NCBI GenBank assembly: GCA_903884945.1 | Contig: CAISGR010000112.1 | Span: 1-54,081 of the forward strand | Direction of reading: 5' to 3' | DNA from: an uncultured bacterium | Lineage (GTDB): Bacteria; Pseudomonadota; Alphaproteobacteria; Sphingomonadales; Sphingomonadaceae | Length of the DNA stretch: 54,081 nucleotides | Part shown: piece after piece, positions 17,718 to 25,651 of the stretch | How the letters are laid out: the number at the start of each line of letters is the position of its first letter | How positions within the stretch are numbered: the stretch's first letter is position 1 | Translations under genes and position numbers: made by a program | Notes under the pieces: generated by a model | Told to the model about the DNA's origin: nothing | The model's database searches: none | What the model saw: only the letters and a program-made list of their open reading frames with translations

Positions 17718-18442
17718 CCAGCCCGCTGCGCCTGGGGGTCAATATCGATCACGTCGCGACCGTGCGCAACGCACGCGGCGCGGGCTATCCCGATCCGGTA
17801 CGCGCCGCCATCGTGGCGGCCGGGGCCGGCGCTGACGGCATCACCGCCCATCTCCGCGAGGATCGCCGGCACATCACAGACGACGATATCGCCCGGCTTT
17901 CCGAGCAGCTGACGATCCCGCTCAACCTCGAAATGGCGGCAACCGACGAGATGCTCGCCATCGCGCTCCGCCACCGCCCGCACGCCGCCTGCATCGTGCC
18001 GGAGAAACGCGAGGAGCGGACGACCGAGGGCGGCCTCGATGCGGCGGGCCAGCACAACCAGCTCGCGCCGCTCGTCAGCGAACTCGGCGCCGCGAAGATC
18101 CGCGTCTCGCTGTTCATCGAACCCGATGCGCGCCAGATCGACGCGGCGCTTCGCCTCGGCGCGCCGGTGGTCGAGCTGCATACCGGGCGTTATGCCGAGC
18201 TGGAAGGCGAACCGCGTGCGGTCGAGCTGCGCCGCCTTGCCGATGCGGCGGCGCTCGCCGCGCGGAACGGGATCGAGGTCCATGCCGGGCACGGCCTGAC
18301 CTATGACAATGTCGCACCGATCGCGGCGATTCCGCAGATCCGCGAACTCAATATCGGGCATTTCCTGATCGGCGAGGCGATGTTCGTCGGCCTGGCCGAG
18401 GCAGTCCGCACGATGCGCGCGGCAATGGACGCAGCGCGGTGA
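17714..18442 (+). CDS. pdxJ: Pyridoxine 5'-phosphate synthase
   Basis: A 242-aa TIM-barrel enzyme condensing 1-deoxyxylulose 5-phosphate with 3-amino-2-oxopropyl phosphate to form vitamin B6 phosphate. The start [18 protein letters not shown] is diagnostic, and [12 protein letters not shown], the [15 protein letters not shown] loop and [11 protein letters not shown] are all present. PLP made here serves enzymes such as ThrC. Coupled to pyrE by a 4-nt overlap and followed by acpS after 130 nt. Confidence 0.97.
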   Translation: MTSPLRLGVNIDHVATVRNARGAGYPDPVRAAIVAAGAGADGITAHLREDRRHITDDDIARLSEQLTIPLNLEMAATDEMLAIALRHRPHAACIVPEKREERTTEGGLDAAGQHNQLAPLVSELGAAKIRVSLFIEPDARQIDAALRLGAPVVELHTGRYAELEGEPRAVELRRLADAAALAARNGIEVHAGHGLTYDNVAPIAAIPQIRELNIGHFLIGEAMFVGLAEAVRTMRAAMDAAR

Positions 18443-18454
18443 GATCGATTGACC

Positions 18455-18487
18455 CGCCCCCTCCTCCCGCCTGTGGGGAGAGGGGCG
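18455..18487 (+). repeat. C-rich hairpin between pdxJ and acpS
   Basis: An imperfect hairpin: the C-rich 5' arm ending at 18468 pairs with the G-rich arm 18476-18487 with two bulged C residues. It resembles the perfect hairpin at 336-360 (CTCCC loop GGGAG core). Both are intergenic, suggesting members of one dispersed palindromic repeat type. Confidence 0.35.
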
Positions 18488-18572
18488 CGTCTCGCGACGA
18501 CAGCCATGCAGGCCCATTCCGGGCATCGCAGCGCTCGACCGCCCCCTTCCCCCAGGCCGGGAGCGCACGGGG

Positions 18573-18983
18573 ATGATCATCGGGCTCGGTTCGGACCTCT
18601 GCAATATCGAGCGCATCCAGGCTTCGCTGGACCGCTTCGGCGAGCGCTTCGAGGCGCGCGTCTTCACCGATGTGGAACGCGCCAAGGCCGGGCGACGGCC
18701 GTTCACCAAGGCCGGCACGCTCGCAAAGCGCTTCGCCGCCAAGGAAGCCTTTTCCAAGGCGGTCGGCACCGGCTTCAAACGGGGCGTGTTCATGAAGGAC
18801 ATCGGGGTCGTCAACGCGCCGTCGGGCGCGCCGACGCTCGCGCTGACCGGAGGCGCCCGGGCAAGGCTTGACGCGATCATTCCGCAAGGCCACGTCGCCC
18901 ATGTACATCTGACGCTAACCGACGATCATCCATGGGCACAGGCCTTCGTGGTGATCGAAGCGGTCAGAATCGAGCAGGACTGA
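18573..18983 (+). CDS. acpS: Holo-[acyl-carrier-protein] synthase
   Basis: A 136-aa phosphopantetheinyl transferase that activates ACP. The N-terminus [15 protein letters not shown] contains the Mg-binding aspartate (D8), and [11 protein letters not shown] carries the second metal ligand glutamate and catalytic region. The gene ends 3 nt before lepB, in the conserved order pdxJ-acpS-lepB. Confidence 0.95.
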   Translation: MIIGLGSDLCNIERIQASLDRFGERFEARVFTDVERAKAGRRPFTKAGTLAKRFAAKEAFSKAVGTGFKRGVFMKDIGVVNAPSGAPTLALTGGARARLDAIIPQGHVAHVHLTLTDDHPWAQAFVVIEAVRIEQD

Positions 18984-18986
18984 AGC

Positions 18987-19931
18987 ATGAGCGAGGAGTT
19001 GGCGTTGGACGGATTGCCCGAACGGGAAGCTGGGGCCGAGCAGCCGGCAGCGCCCGACGCCCGGCCGACGACGGACTGGTGGGGCGAGGTCAAGGGCATC
19101 ATCTGGCTCGTGCTCGCGGTACTCGGCTTCCACAGCTTCATCGCCAAGCCCTTCTATATCCCGTCCGAGTCGATGCTGCCCGGACTTGAGGTCGGCGATC
19201 AGCTGATCGTGACAAAATATGCCTATGGCTGGTCCTTCGTTTCCCCCACCATCCCCAATCCGGTCGCGATCTTCCGCAGCCTGATCCTGCACCAGGAAGA
19301 GGAAAGCTGGGGGGTGCAGCTGCCCTTCATCCACGGCCGGCTGTTCGGCAAGATGCCGGAACGCGGCGATGTCGTCATCGTGACCCCGCCGACGCGCAAC
19401 ACCGATTATATCAAGCGCCTGATCGGCCTTCCGGGCGACCGCCTGCAGGTGGTAGGCGGAACCGTGATCCTGAACGGCACCCCGGTGAAGCGCGGGCCGG
19501 CACACGACACGCTGATCCCGGTCGACGCGAAGACGACCTGCGATCCAAGCCAGTATCCCGGCGCGCTGGAGACCGGCAAGGACGGCAAGCTTTATTGCCG
19601 CCTGACGCTCGTCACCGAGACCCTGCCCAACGGCCGCCACTATGACACGGTCGAATCGGGCTATAGCGACGGCGACGATTACGGCCCCATCACGATCCCG
19701 CCGGATCACGTCTTCCTGATGGGCGACAATCGCGATCACAGTGCCGACAGCCGCTTCTCGATCGCGAATATGGGTCTGGGCGGGCCCGTTCCCTGGGAGA
19801 ATCTTGGCGGACGCGCCGAATTCATCACCTTCTCGAAGAGCGGCAACGGCACGTGGAATCCCCTGACCTGGGGAGAGAGCTTCCGATCGGGCCGCGCGGG
19901 CACGTCGCTGCACGCGGCGCGGGACAAGTAA
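18987..19931 (+). CDS. lepB: Signal peptidase I
   Basis: A 314-aa leader peptidase that removes Sec signal peptides at the periplasmic face. One N-terminal membrane helix (about residues 36-54) precedes the catalytic serine in IPSESMLPG (Ser62). The catalytic lysine is in DYIKRLIGLPGD (Lys143), and the GDNRDHSADSR box follows. The stop overlaps the ATG of the transporter gene by one base (TAATG). In many alphaproteobacteria rnc follows lepB; here it does not. Confidence 0.96.
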   Translation: MSEELALDGLPEREAGAEQPAAPDARPTTDWWGEVKGIIWLVLAVLGFHSFIAKPFYIPSESMLPGLEVGDQLIVTKYAYGWSFVSPTIPNPVAIFRSLILHQEEESWGVQLPFIHGRLFGKMPERGDVVIVTPPTRNTDYIKRLIGLPGDRLQVVGGTVILNGTPVKRGPAHDTLIPVDAKTTCDPSQYPGALETGKDGKLYCRLTLVTETLPNGRHYDTVESGYSDGDDYGPITIPPDHVFLMGDNRDHSADSRFSIANMGLGGPVPWENLGGRAEFITFSKSGNGTWNPLTWGESFRSGRAGTSLHAARDK

Positions 19932-20998
19932 TGGCCGAAGCGCCCGATGAGGTGATCTTCGAGCCCGGCCCGAACGAAATGCGCGACCCGTTCGTCCGCA
20001 AGGAACTCAAGCGCGCGACGATCTGGCTCGGGCTTGCGGCCGCGATGGCGCTGGTGGTGATCCTGATCCAGCCGATCCTGATCATCTTTGCAGGGCTTGT
20101 CTTCGCCTCGATGCTGGACGGTGGGGTGCGGCTGCTTGGGCGGATCTTGCCGATTCCGCGCGGCTGGCGGTTGCTGATCGTGATGCTGTGCGTCGTCGCG
20201 TTCATCCTCGGCGTCTTCTACATGACCGGGGTTCAGGTCGCGGCGCAGGCAGAGCAATTGCGCTCCACGCTCGAGATCCAGGGCAACCGTGTGATCGCCT
20301 GGGCCTCCGGCCTGGGACTCATGCCCGGGCGCTCGGACCTGAACGGACTGATGCAGCAGGCAATGGGGTCGTTCGGCAAGCTGACGTCCTTTGTCGGGTC
20401 GGCGGTTGGCGCGGTCGCCAGCCTGCTCATGGTGATCGTGATCGGATTGTTCGTGGCGATGGAGCCGCGGCTCTATGACCGCGGGCTGCAATGGCTCGTC
20501 CCATCCGATTCGCGCGCCGAATTCGCGATCACGATCGACCGGATGGCGCTGACCTTGCGCCGCCTGCTTGCGGGGCGGCTGCTCGGGATGCTGTTCGAGG
20601 GCGTGCTGATCTGGATCGCGCTGTCGCTTGGCGGCGTACCGATGGCGCTGTTGCTCGGCATCATCGCCGGCGTGCTCGCCTTCATCCCCAATATCGGCGC
20701 GATCGTCACCGGCGTGCTGATGGTCGCGGTCGGGTTCAGCGCCGGCATGCACACCGGCTGGTGGGCGGTCGCGACCTATTTCATCGTCCAGAATTTCGAC
20801 GGTTATGTCGTGATCCCGATGGTCGCCCGCCGGACCGTGGACATGCCCCCCGCGCTTACCCTGTCGTCGCAGATACTGGCGAGCACGCTGTTCGGCGTCC
20901 TCGGCCTCGCGCTCGCCGATCCGATGGTGGCGATGATCAAGGTGGCGCTCGAGCGCAATTCGGAACGCGCGATCGCGGAAGATGAGGGCGGCACATGA
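19931..20998 (+). CDS. AI-2E family transporter
   Basis: A 355-aa polytopic protein of the TqsA/PerM (AI-2E transporter) family, with helices clustered at about residues 33-65, 80-105, 150-180 and 220-330. The family segment GIIAGVLAFIPNIGAIVTG is clear. Members export autoinducer-2 or act as ion antiporters; nothing here points to quorum sensing, so the substrate is open. It overlaps lepB by 1 nt and maiA by 4 nt, forming one transcriptional unit. Confidence 0.9.
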   Translation: MAEAPDEVIFEPGPNEMRDPFVRKELKRATIWLGLAAAMALVVILIQPILIIFAGLVFASMLDGGVRLLGRILPIPRGWRLLIVMLCVVAFILGVFYMTGVQVAAQAEQLRSTLEIQGNRVIAWASGLGLMPGRSDLNGLMQQAMGSFGKLTSFVGSAVGAVASLLMVIVIGLFVAMEPRLYDRGLQWLVPSDSRAEFAITIDRMALTLRRLLAGRLLGMLFEGVLIWIALSLGGVPMALLLGIIAGVLAFIPNIGAIVTGVLMVAVGFSAGMHTGWWAVATYFIVQNFDGYVVIPMVARRTVDMPPALTLSSQILASTLFGVLGLALADPMVAMIKVALERNSERAIAEDEGGT

Positions 20999-21624
20999 TC
21001 CGGCTCTACGATTACTGGCGCTCCTCCGCGGCCTATCGCGTCCGAATCGTGCTCAATCTGAAGCACGTGCCCTATGAACGCCACGACATCTCGTTGCTGG
21101 AGGGCCTGCATCGCGCACCGGAGAACCTTGCTCGCAATCCGCAGGGGTTCGTACCGACACTTGAGGTCGACGGGGAAACCATAACGCAGAGCCTCGCGAT
21201 CATCGACTATCTCGACGCGCTGTATCCCGAGCCCCGGATGGTACCACGCAATCCGCTTGCGCGGGCACGCGTGCTCGCGCGGGCGCTGGTGGTCACCGCC
21301 GATATCCACCCGGTGAACAATCTGCGGATCCTGAAGCGGCTCGAGACCCAATTCGGCGCCGACCAGGCGGCGAAGGATTCCTGGTATCGCCACTGGATCG
21401 AAGAAGGATTTGCCGCGCTCGAAGCGATGGCGGGAGACGGCCCGTTCCTTGGTGGCGATTCGCCCGACCTGGCGGATATCTGCCTGGTACCGCAACTCTA
21501 CAACGCGCGGCGATTCTCCGTTCCCCTCGACGCCTTTCCCAAGCTGGTGAAAGCCGACGCCGCCGCTGCCGCCATTCCCGAGATCGCCGCAGCGCACCCC
21601 GACCGGATCGGGCCAGCAGGCTGA
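20995..21624 (+). CDS. maiA: Maleylacetoacetate isomerase (zeta-class glutathione S-transferase)
   Basis: A 209-aa GST-fold enzyme isomerising maleylacetoacetate in tyrosine catabolism, using glutathione. The N-terminal YWRSSAAYRVRIVLN matches the zeta-class SSxxxRVRIAL motif, although the usual SSC is SSA here. TQSLAIIDYLDALYPEPRM is the glutathione-site strand-helix, and SPDLADICLVPQLYNARRF is the zeta C-terminal signature. No other tyrosine-degradation genes are nearby, so a general GST role is possible. It is convergent with the GT4 gene after 16 nt. Confidence 0.9.
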   Translation: MIRLYDYWRSSAAYRVRIVLNLKHVPYERHDISLLEGLHRAPENLARNPQGFVPTLEVDGETITQSLAIIDYLDALYPEPRMVPRNPLARARVLARALVVTADIHPVNNLRILKRLETQFGADQAAKDSWYRHWIEEGFAALEAMAGDGPFLGGDSPDLADICLVPQLYNARRFSVPLDAFPKLVKADAAAAAIPEIAAAHPDRIGPAG

Positions 21625-21640
21625 CCCTCGCCAGCCGCCT

Positions 21641-22786
21641 TCACGCCAAGACCCGCTCCGCCCCGGCTGCTGCGGGAAGCAGCGACTCGCCTCGGCGGCG
21701 CCTGCGTTCCGCGACCACCCAATCGAACAGGTCGAGATAGCGAATCGCCGCATCCGCTCCCGGCTCGGGGGTCGGCGCCGGTCGCTGGCGGTTCGGCGCG
21801 AGCCAGTGGTCGAGCGCGCTGACCAATGCACGATCGTCCCCGGCCGGCACGACGCTGCCCTGCGAAGGCTTCGTCACGATCTCGCGCACCGCAACGCTTG
21901 AATCGGTCGCCACGACCGGTGCTCCTTCGGCGAGCGCCTCCCGCAGCACGCCGGGCACACCCTCGAAATCGGAAGTAAGCACCACGGCCGTGGCCCGCGC
22001 CAGCGCGGCCTGCGGATTCGGTTCATAGCCCGGCAGATGGACACGGCTCCCGAGGCCAAGCGCCGCGATCTGCGCCTCGAGCGCGGGCCGTTCATTTCCC
22101 TCCCCCAGGATGACGAGCTGGGTATCGCGATCCGCAAGGCGAGGCAGGGCGGCGATGATCCTGTCCCACCGCTTCTGTGGCGCCAGGCGACCGACGCCGA
22201 GGAGGAAACGCCCCTTGGGCAACCATGAGGGGACCTCGCCCGACACCCGGCGCACCGGCGGATTGGGTATGATGCTGACACGCCCGGGCGAGATACCCAT
22301 AGTCGAGATCGTCTCTTCGCGCATCGCCGGGGTCATGGCGACCACCTGATCGATGAAGATCGGGTGCAGCGAGAGCCAGACACGATAGGCGGCCGCCATG
22401 AGCGGCCCGTGGTCCTGCCGGTTGAGCCTGTTGGAGACCTTCGCCACGATCGGGGGGCAGCGCCCCCCGAGTCGAAACCGGAGATAGGCGGCCACCGACG
22501 TGTAATGATTGCCCGGACAAAAGACTATGTCGGGCGAAATTTCCCGAACTAGGCCGACCAGCTGCCGCAGGGCTCCATAAGAAGGATCGCCGAGCGTGCG
22601 GATATCCACATTGGGAGGCAACTCGTCGCTCAAGGGCCCGCTCGCATCCCCGATCAGCAGCGTGACTCGCCGTCCCATTTCACTCCAGCTGCGGGCGAGT
22701 CGCAACAAGGCGCGCTCGACCCCACCGCCATTAAGCGTTTGAGCATACGCCAGAATGTTGGCGGCGGCGGGGAGTGGGCTCAGCAT
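21641..22786 (-). CDS. Glycosyltransferase family 4 protein
   Basis: A 381-aa GT-B fold transferase. The acceptor half begins YAQTLNGGGVERALLRLA, with the glycine-rich loop. The donor half has LLGVGRLAPQKRWDRII and LVILGEGNERPALE, followed by the retaining-GT4 E-x7-E box in SDFEGVPGVLREALAEGAPVV. Donor sugar and acceptor are not readable. It is divergent from the membrane-protein/DUF2141/GT4 operon across 159 nt and is likely part of the same envelope glycan locus. Confidence 0.9.
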   Translation of the reverse strand: MLSPLPAAANILAYAQTLNGGGVERALLRLARSWSEMGRRVTLLIGDASGPLSDELPPNVDIRTLGDPSYGALRQLVGLVREISPDIVFCPGNHYTSVAAYLRFRLGGRCPPIVAKVSNRLNRQDHGPLMAAAYRVWLSLHPIFIDQVVAMTPAMREETISTMGISPGRVSIIPNPPVRRVSGEVPSWLPKGRFLLGVGRLAPQKRWDRIIAALPRLADRDTQLVILGEGNERPALEAQIAALGLGSRVHLPGYEPNPQAALARATAVVLTSDFEGVPGVLREALAEGAPVVATDSSVAVREIVTKPSQGSVVPAGDDRALVSALDHWLAPNRQRPAPTPEPGADAAIRYLDLFDWVVAERRRRRGESLLPAAAGAERVLA

Positions 22787-22945
22787 CTGGCAGGCGCTCT
22801 AACAACCAATTGTGCCAAAAGTTTCGCAGCGCAGCACAAAACGGACATTATTCGCGTGCAGCTTGCAAATTGCCGCGCACACGCGATCTAGCTAAGGCGT
22901 GCCAACCCCGGTCGAGACCGGCACCAGAAAAAAACAGGTCGAGAC

Positions 22946-23902
22946 GTGGACGGACTGGGATCGAACATTCCTATCATCGACAATGCCAAAACGCCCCTGG
23001 TGACAGTGCCGGATATCGCCGGACTGGAACCGATGGAGACGCTGAAACGACGGTGGCCCATGGTGATCGGCGCGATCATCACGATCGCCATGATCGCCGG
23101 GCTGGGCCGCGAGCTGTTCGGCTCGGGACTCGCCGGGCTGAGCCGCGCCGTGCCGCACAATCCCCTTTTCTACGTGGCGTTCGCGCTCCTCTATATCGGT
23201 CCGCCGCTCGGTGATTATATCATCTTCCGACGGCTCTGGGGAATCCCCCTGTCGGGTCTGAGCGCCCTGCTGAAGAAGCGAATCGCGAACGATGTCGTGC
23301 TCGGCTATTCCGGCGAGGCCTATTTCTATGCCTGGGCGCGCCAGCGCTCCCAGATGGTCGCGGCACCGTTCGGCGCGGTCAAGGACGTCAGTATCCTGTC
23401 CGCGATCGCGGGGAACGCCATCACGCTTGCGATGGTCGCAATAGCATTGCCGTTCTGCATCGGTCTGCTGACCCCGCTCCAGCTCAAGACGCTGGCGACC
23501 TCCGTCGCGGTCACCTTTGCAATGTCGCTTCCCTTCCTGATCTTTTCGAAGCGCGTTTTTTCGCTACCCCGCCGCACCCTGTGGTGGATCTTCATGGTTC
23601 ATTGCGTCCGGCTGGTTTCAGGCTCGATCTTCATCGCCTTTGCCTGGCATTATGCCCTGCCCGCCGTCTCGATCGGGATGTGGCTGGTGCTTGCGGCGGC
23701 ACGCCTCCTTGTTTCCCGTCTCCCATTGGTGCCGAACAAGGACCTTCTTTTCGCCAATTTCGCGATCCTATTGATCGGGCAGGATGCAGCTCTGTCCGAA
23801 CTGATGGCGATGACCGCGGCGCTGGTGTTGCTCGTGCATGTCGCCTTGATCGGTTCCTTCAGCCTGCATGGGTTGCTGAGGACGAAGAATGGCGCTGAAT
23901 AG
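22946..23902 (+). CDS. Unassigned polytopic inner-membrane protein
   Basis: A 318-aa protein starting at GTG 22946 with AGG about 8 nt upstream. About eight hydrophobic helices are spread over residues 38-60, 72-92, 150-200, 215-255 and 270-308, with a hydrophilic cytoplasmic stretch (about 100-145) containing GYSGEAYFYAWARQRSQ. I do not recognise the family with confidence. The topology and setting among glycosyltransferases are reminiscent of flippase-like/LPG-synthase-TM proteins, but the sequence match is not convincing by eye. It overlaps the DUF2141 gene by 14 nt, so the two are translated together. Confidence 0.7.
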   Translation: MDGLGSNIPIIDNAKTPLVTVPDIAGLEPMETLKRRWPMVIGAIITIAMIAGLGRELFGSGLAGLSRAVPHNPLFYVAFALLYIGPPLGDYIIFRRLWGIPLSGLSALLKKRIANDVVLGYSGEAYFYAWARQRSQMVAAPFGAVKDVSILSAIAGNAITLAMVAIALPFCIGLLTPLQLKTLATSVAVTFAMSLPFLIFSKRVFSLPRRTLWWIFMVHCVRLVSGSIFIAFAWHYALPAVSIGMWLVLAAARLLVSRLPLVPNKDLLFANFAILLIGQDAALSELMAMTAALVLLVHVALIGSFSLHGLLRTKNGAE

Positions 23903-24428
23903 GATAATCGGAAGCATCGCGTTGGGCAGCGCGATGATCTTCCCCATGACGGTGGCGGCCCAGGCCGGCGTTCTCGGCAGCGACAGCGTTGCCTGCACGA
24001 GCGGCTCCGGCCCGGCGATTCGGGCTGATGTTTCCGGTCTGAAGGACCGCACCGGCGAACTGAAGCTGGAACTCTACCCCGCAAACGACGCCGATTTCCT
24101 GAAGGACGATCGCGACCTGAAGAAGGAGGGCAAGTTCTTCCGCCGCGTCGTCGCGCCGACGCCGCAATCGGGCCCGGTGTCGCTGTGCATCCGCGCCCCG
24201 GGGCCGGGCAAATATGCCCTGTTGTTCACGCATAACCGCGATGGCAAGAACAAGTTCAATATCTGGTCCGATGGCGCCGGCTTTCCGAGCAACGTCAAGC
24301 TGGGACGCACACGCCCCAAGCTGGGTATGGCAATGATCTCCGTCGGCACCGGGGTGACGGTAACCGATATCCGTGCGCAATATCTGCGCGGCCTTGGCGG
24401 GTTCGGCCCGCTCAATCCTTCGAACTGA
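23889..24428 (+). CDS. DUF2141 domain-containing secreted protein
   Basis: A 179-aa protein with a signal peptide (about residues 1-26, cleavage near VAAQA). The mature part shows the DUF2141 pattern: DVSGLKDRTGELKLELYP near the start, FRRVVAP and FTHNRDGKNKFNIWSDGAGFPSN at the end, where a conserved H-D-x-N-x-(D/N)-G-x-F-G/P-x-(E/P) type block is usual. DUF2141 is a small periplasmic beta-sandwich of unknown role. Two cysteines (ACTSG and SLCIR) could form a disulfide. It overlaps the membrane-protein gene and is followed by a GT4 gene after 8 nt. Confidence 0.85.
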   Translation: MALNRIIGSIALGSAMIFPMTVAAQAGVLGSDSVACTSGSGPAIRADVSGLKDRTGELKLELYPANDADFLKDDRDLKKEGKFFRRVVAPTPQSGPVSLCIRAPGPGKYALLFTHNRDGKNKFNIWSDGAGFPSNVKLGRTRPKLGMAMISVGTGVTVTDIRAQYLRGLGGFGPLNPSN

Positions 24429-24436
24429 CTGCCGGC

Positions 24437-25651
24437 ATGCGGATCGTCGACGTCAATGAATTCTATTCGCCGACCGGCGGGGGCGTCCGCACCTATATCG
24501 ATCGCAAGATGGGTATCATGTCCGACCTGGGGCATGAACTGATCGTCATCGCCCCGGGCAGCGAGGACCTGCTCGAGGAGCGTCCGGGCGGCGGCAAGAT
24601 CATCTACGTGAAGGCCTCGCGGCTGCCGTTCGACAAGAATTACGGACTGTTCTGGGATGCCGAGCCGGTCACCCGGCTGCTCGACGAACTTGCGCCCGAC
24701 CTGGTCGAGGCATCTTCGCCCTGGCGCCCGGCCTGGATCGTCGGGCAGTGGCAGCCGAAAAAGGGCTCGGAGGATGCCGCCAAGGTGTTCTTCATGCACA
24801 ACGACAATGTCGCGGCCTATGCCATGCGTTGGTTCGAAGGGCTGGCCCCGCCGGACCGGATCGAACGTGCTTTTGCCTGGTACAGTCGCTACATGAGCCG
24901 CTTCCTCGACAATTACGACGCGGTCGTGACCAACGGCCCGGCCCTCGAGAAGCGCCTGAAGGCACGTGGCGTGCGGATCGACGCCGCCATGCCGCTGGGC
25001 ATCGAGCGCGGCCATTTCTCCCCGGAATTGCGTGACGACCGGCTCCGTGCCGCGCTCCTCGCGCAGTGCGGACTGCCACCGGAGGGGCATCTGCTACTGG
25101 GCCTTGGCCGGCATCACCCCGAGAAGCGTTGGCGGCTCGTGATCGACGCGGTGGAGCGCGCCGGATCATCCCTACCGGTCGGGCTGATGTTGCTGGGCAC
25201 CGGCGTGGAAAGCCGCTCGATCGAGAAACGGATTGCCGGATCGCCGCATATCCGGATGTTTCGGCCGGTCTATGACCGTGAGCGGCTCGCCCGGATCGTG
25301 GCGAGCTGCGACGCACTGATCCACGGCTCGGAGGCTGAACCGTTCGGGCTGGTAGCCTCGGAAGCGATGGCCGCTGGATTGCCGCTGATCGCACCGGACA
25401 CGGGCGGTTGCGCGGAGATTGCAGATCCGCATTGCTCGGAACTCTATGTGGCGCGTGACGCGCAGGATGCCGCCCTGGCGATCGGGCGCCTGTTCGCGCG
25501 CGATCAGGCGATCCTGCGCCGCGCGGCGATGGTCGCCGCCGCGAAGGTGCGCAGCGACCGTGAGCACACGATCGAACTGATGGACTATTATGCCGGACTG
25601 GTGGCGGCGAAGCGCGGCACGCAAAGGCTGAGCCGCGCCGCCCGGGGCTAG
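24437..25651 (+). CDS. Glycosyltransferase family 4 protein
   Basis: A 404-aa GT-B enzyme. The N-terminal domain begins MRIVDVNEFYSPTGGGVRTYI with the acceptor-side glycine-rich loop. The C-terminal donor domain has LLGLGRHHPEKRWRLVIDA, a nucleotide-sugar strand, and the E-x7-E box HGSEAEPFGLVASEAMAAGL. This subtype resembles lipid-glycosylating mannosyl/glucosyl/sulfoquinovosyl transferases, but the donor is inferred only at class level. It is third in the operon with the membrane protein and DUF2141. Its TAG stop shares CTAG with the stop of the opposing gene. Confidence 0.9.
   Translation: MRIVDVNEFYSPTGGGVRTYIDRKMGIMSDLGHELIVIAPGSEDLLEERPGGGKIIYVKASRLPFDKNYGLFWDAEPVTRLLDELAPDLVEASSPWRPAWIVGQWQPKKGSEDAAKVFFMHNDNVAAYAMRWFEGLAPPDRIERAFAWYSRYMSRFLDNYDAVVTNGPALEKRLKARGVRIDAAMPLGIERGHFSPELRDDRLRAALLAQCGLPPEGHLLLGLGRHHPEKRWRLVIDAVERAGSSLPVGLMLLGTGVESRSIEKRIAGSPHIRMFRPVYDRERLARIVASCDALIHGSEAEPFGLVASEAMAAGLPLIAPDTGGCAEIADPHCSELYVARDAQDAALAIGRLFARDQAILRRAAMVAAAKVRSDREHTIELMDYYAGLVAAKRGTQRLSRAARG

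Noticed and set aside
19931..20998. AI-2E transporter as evidence of a quorum-sensing system
   Set aside because: The family name covers many transporters with other substrates, and no luxS or sensor gene is present in the window.
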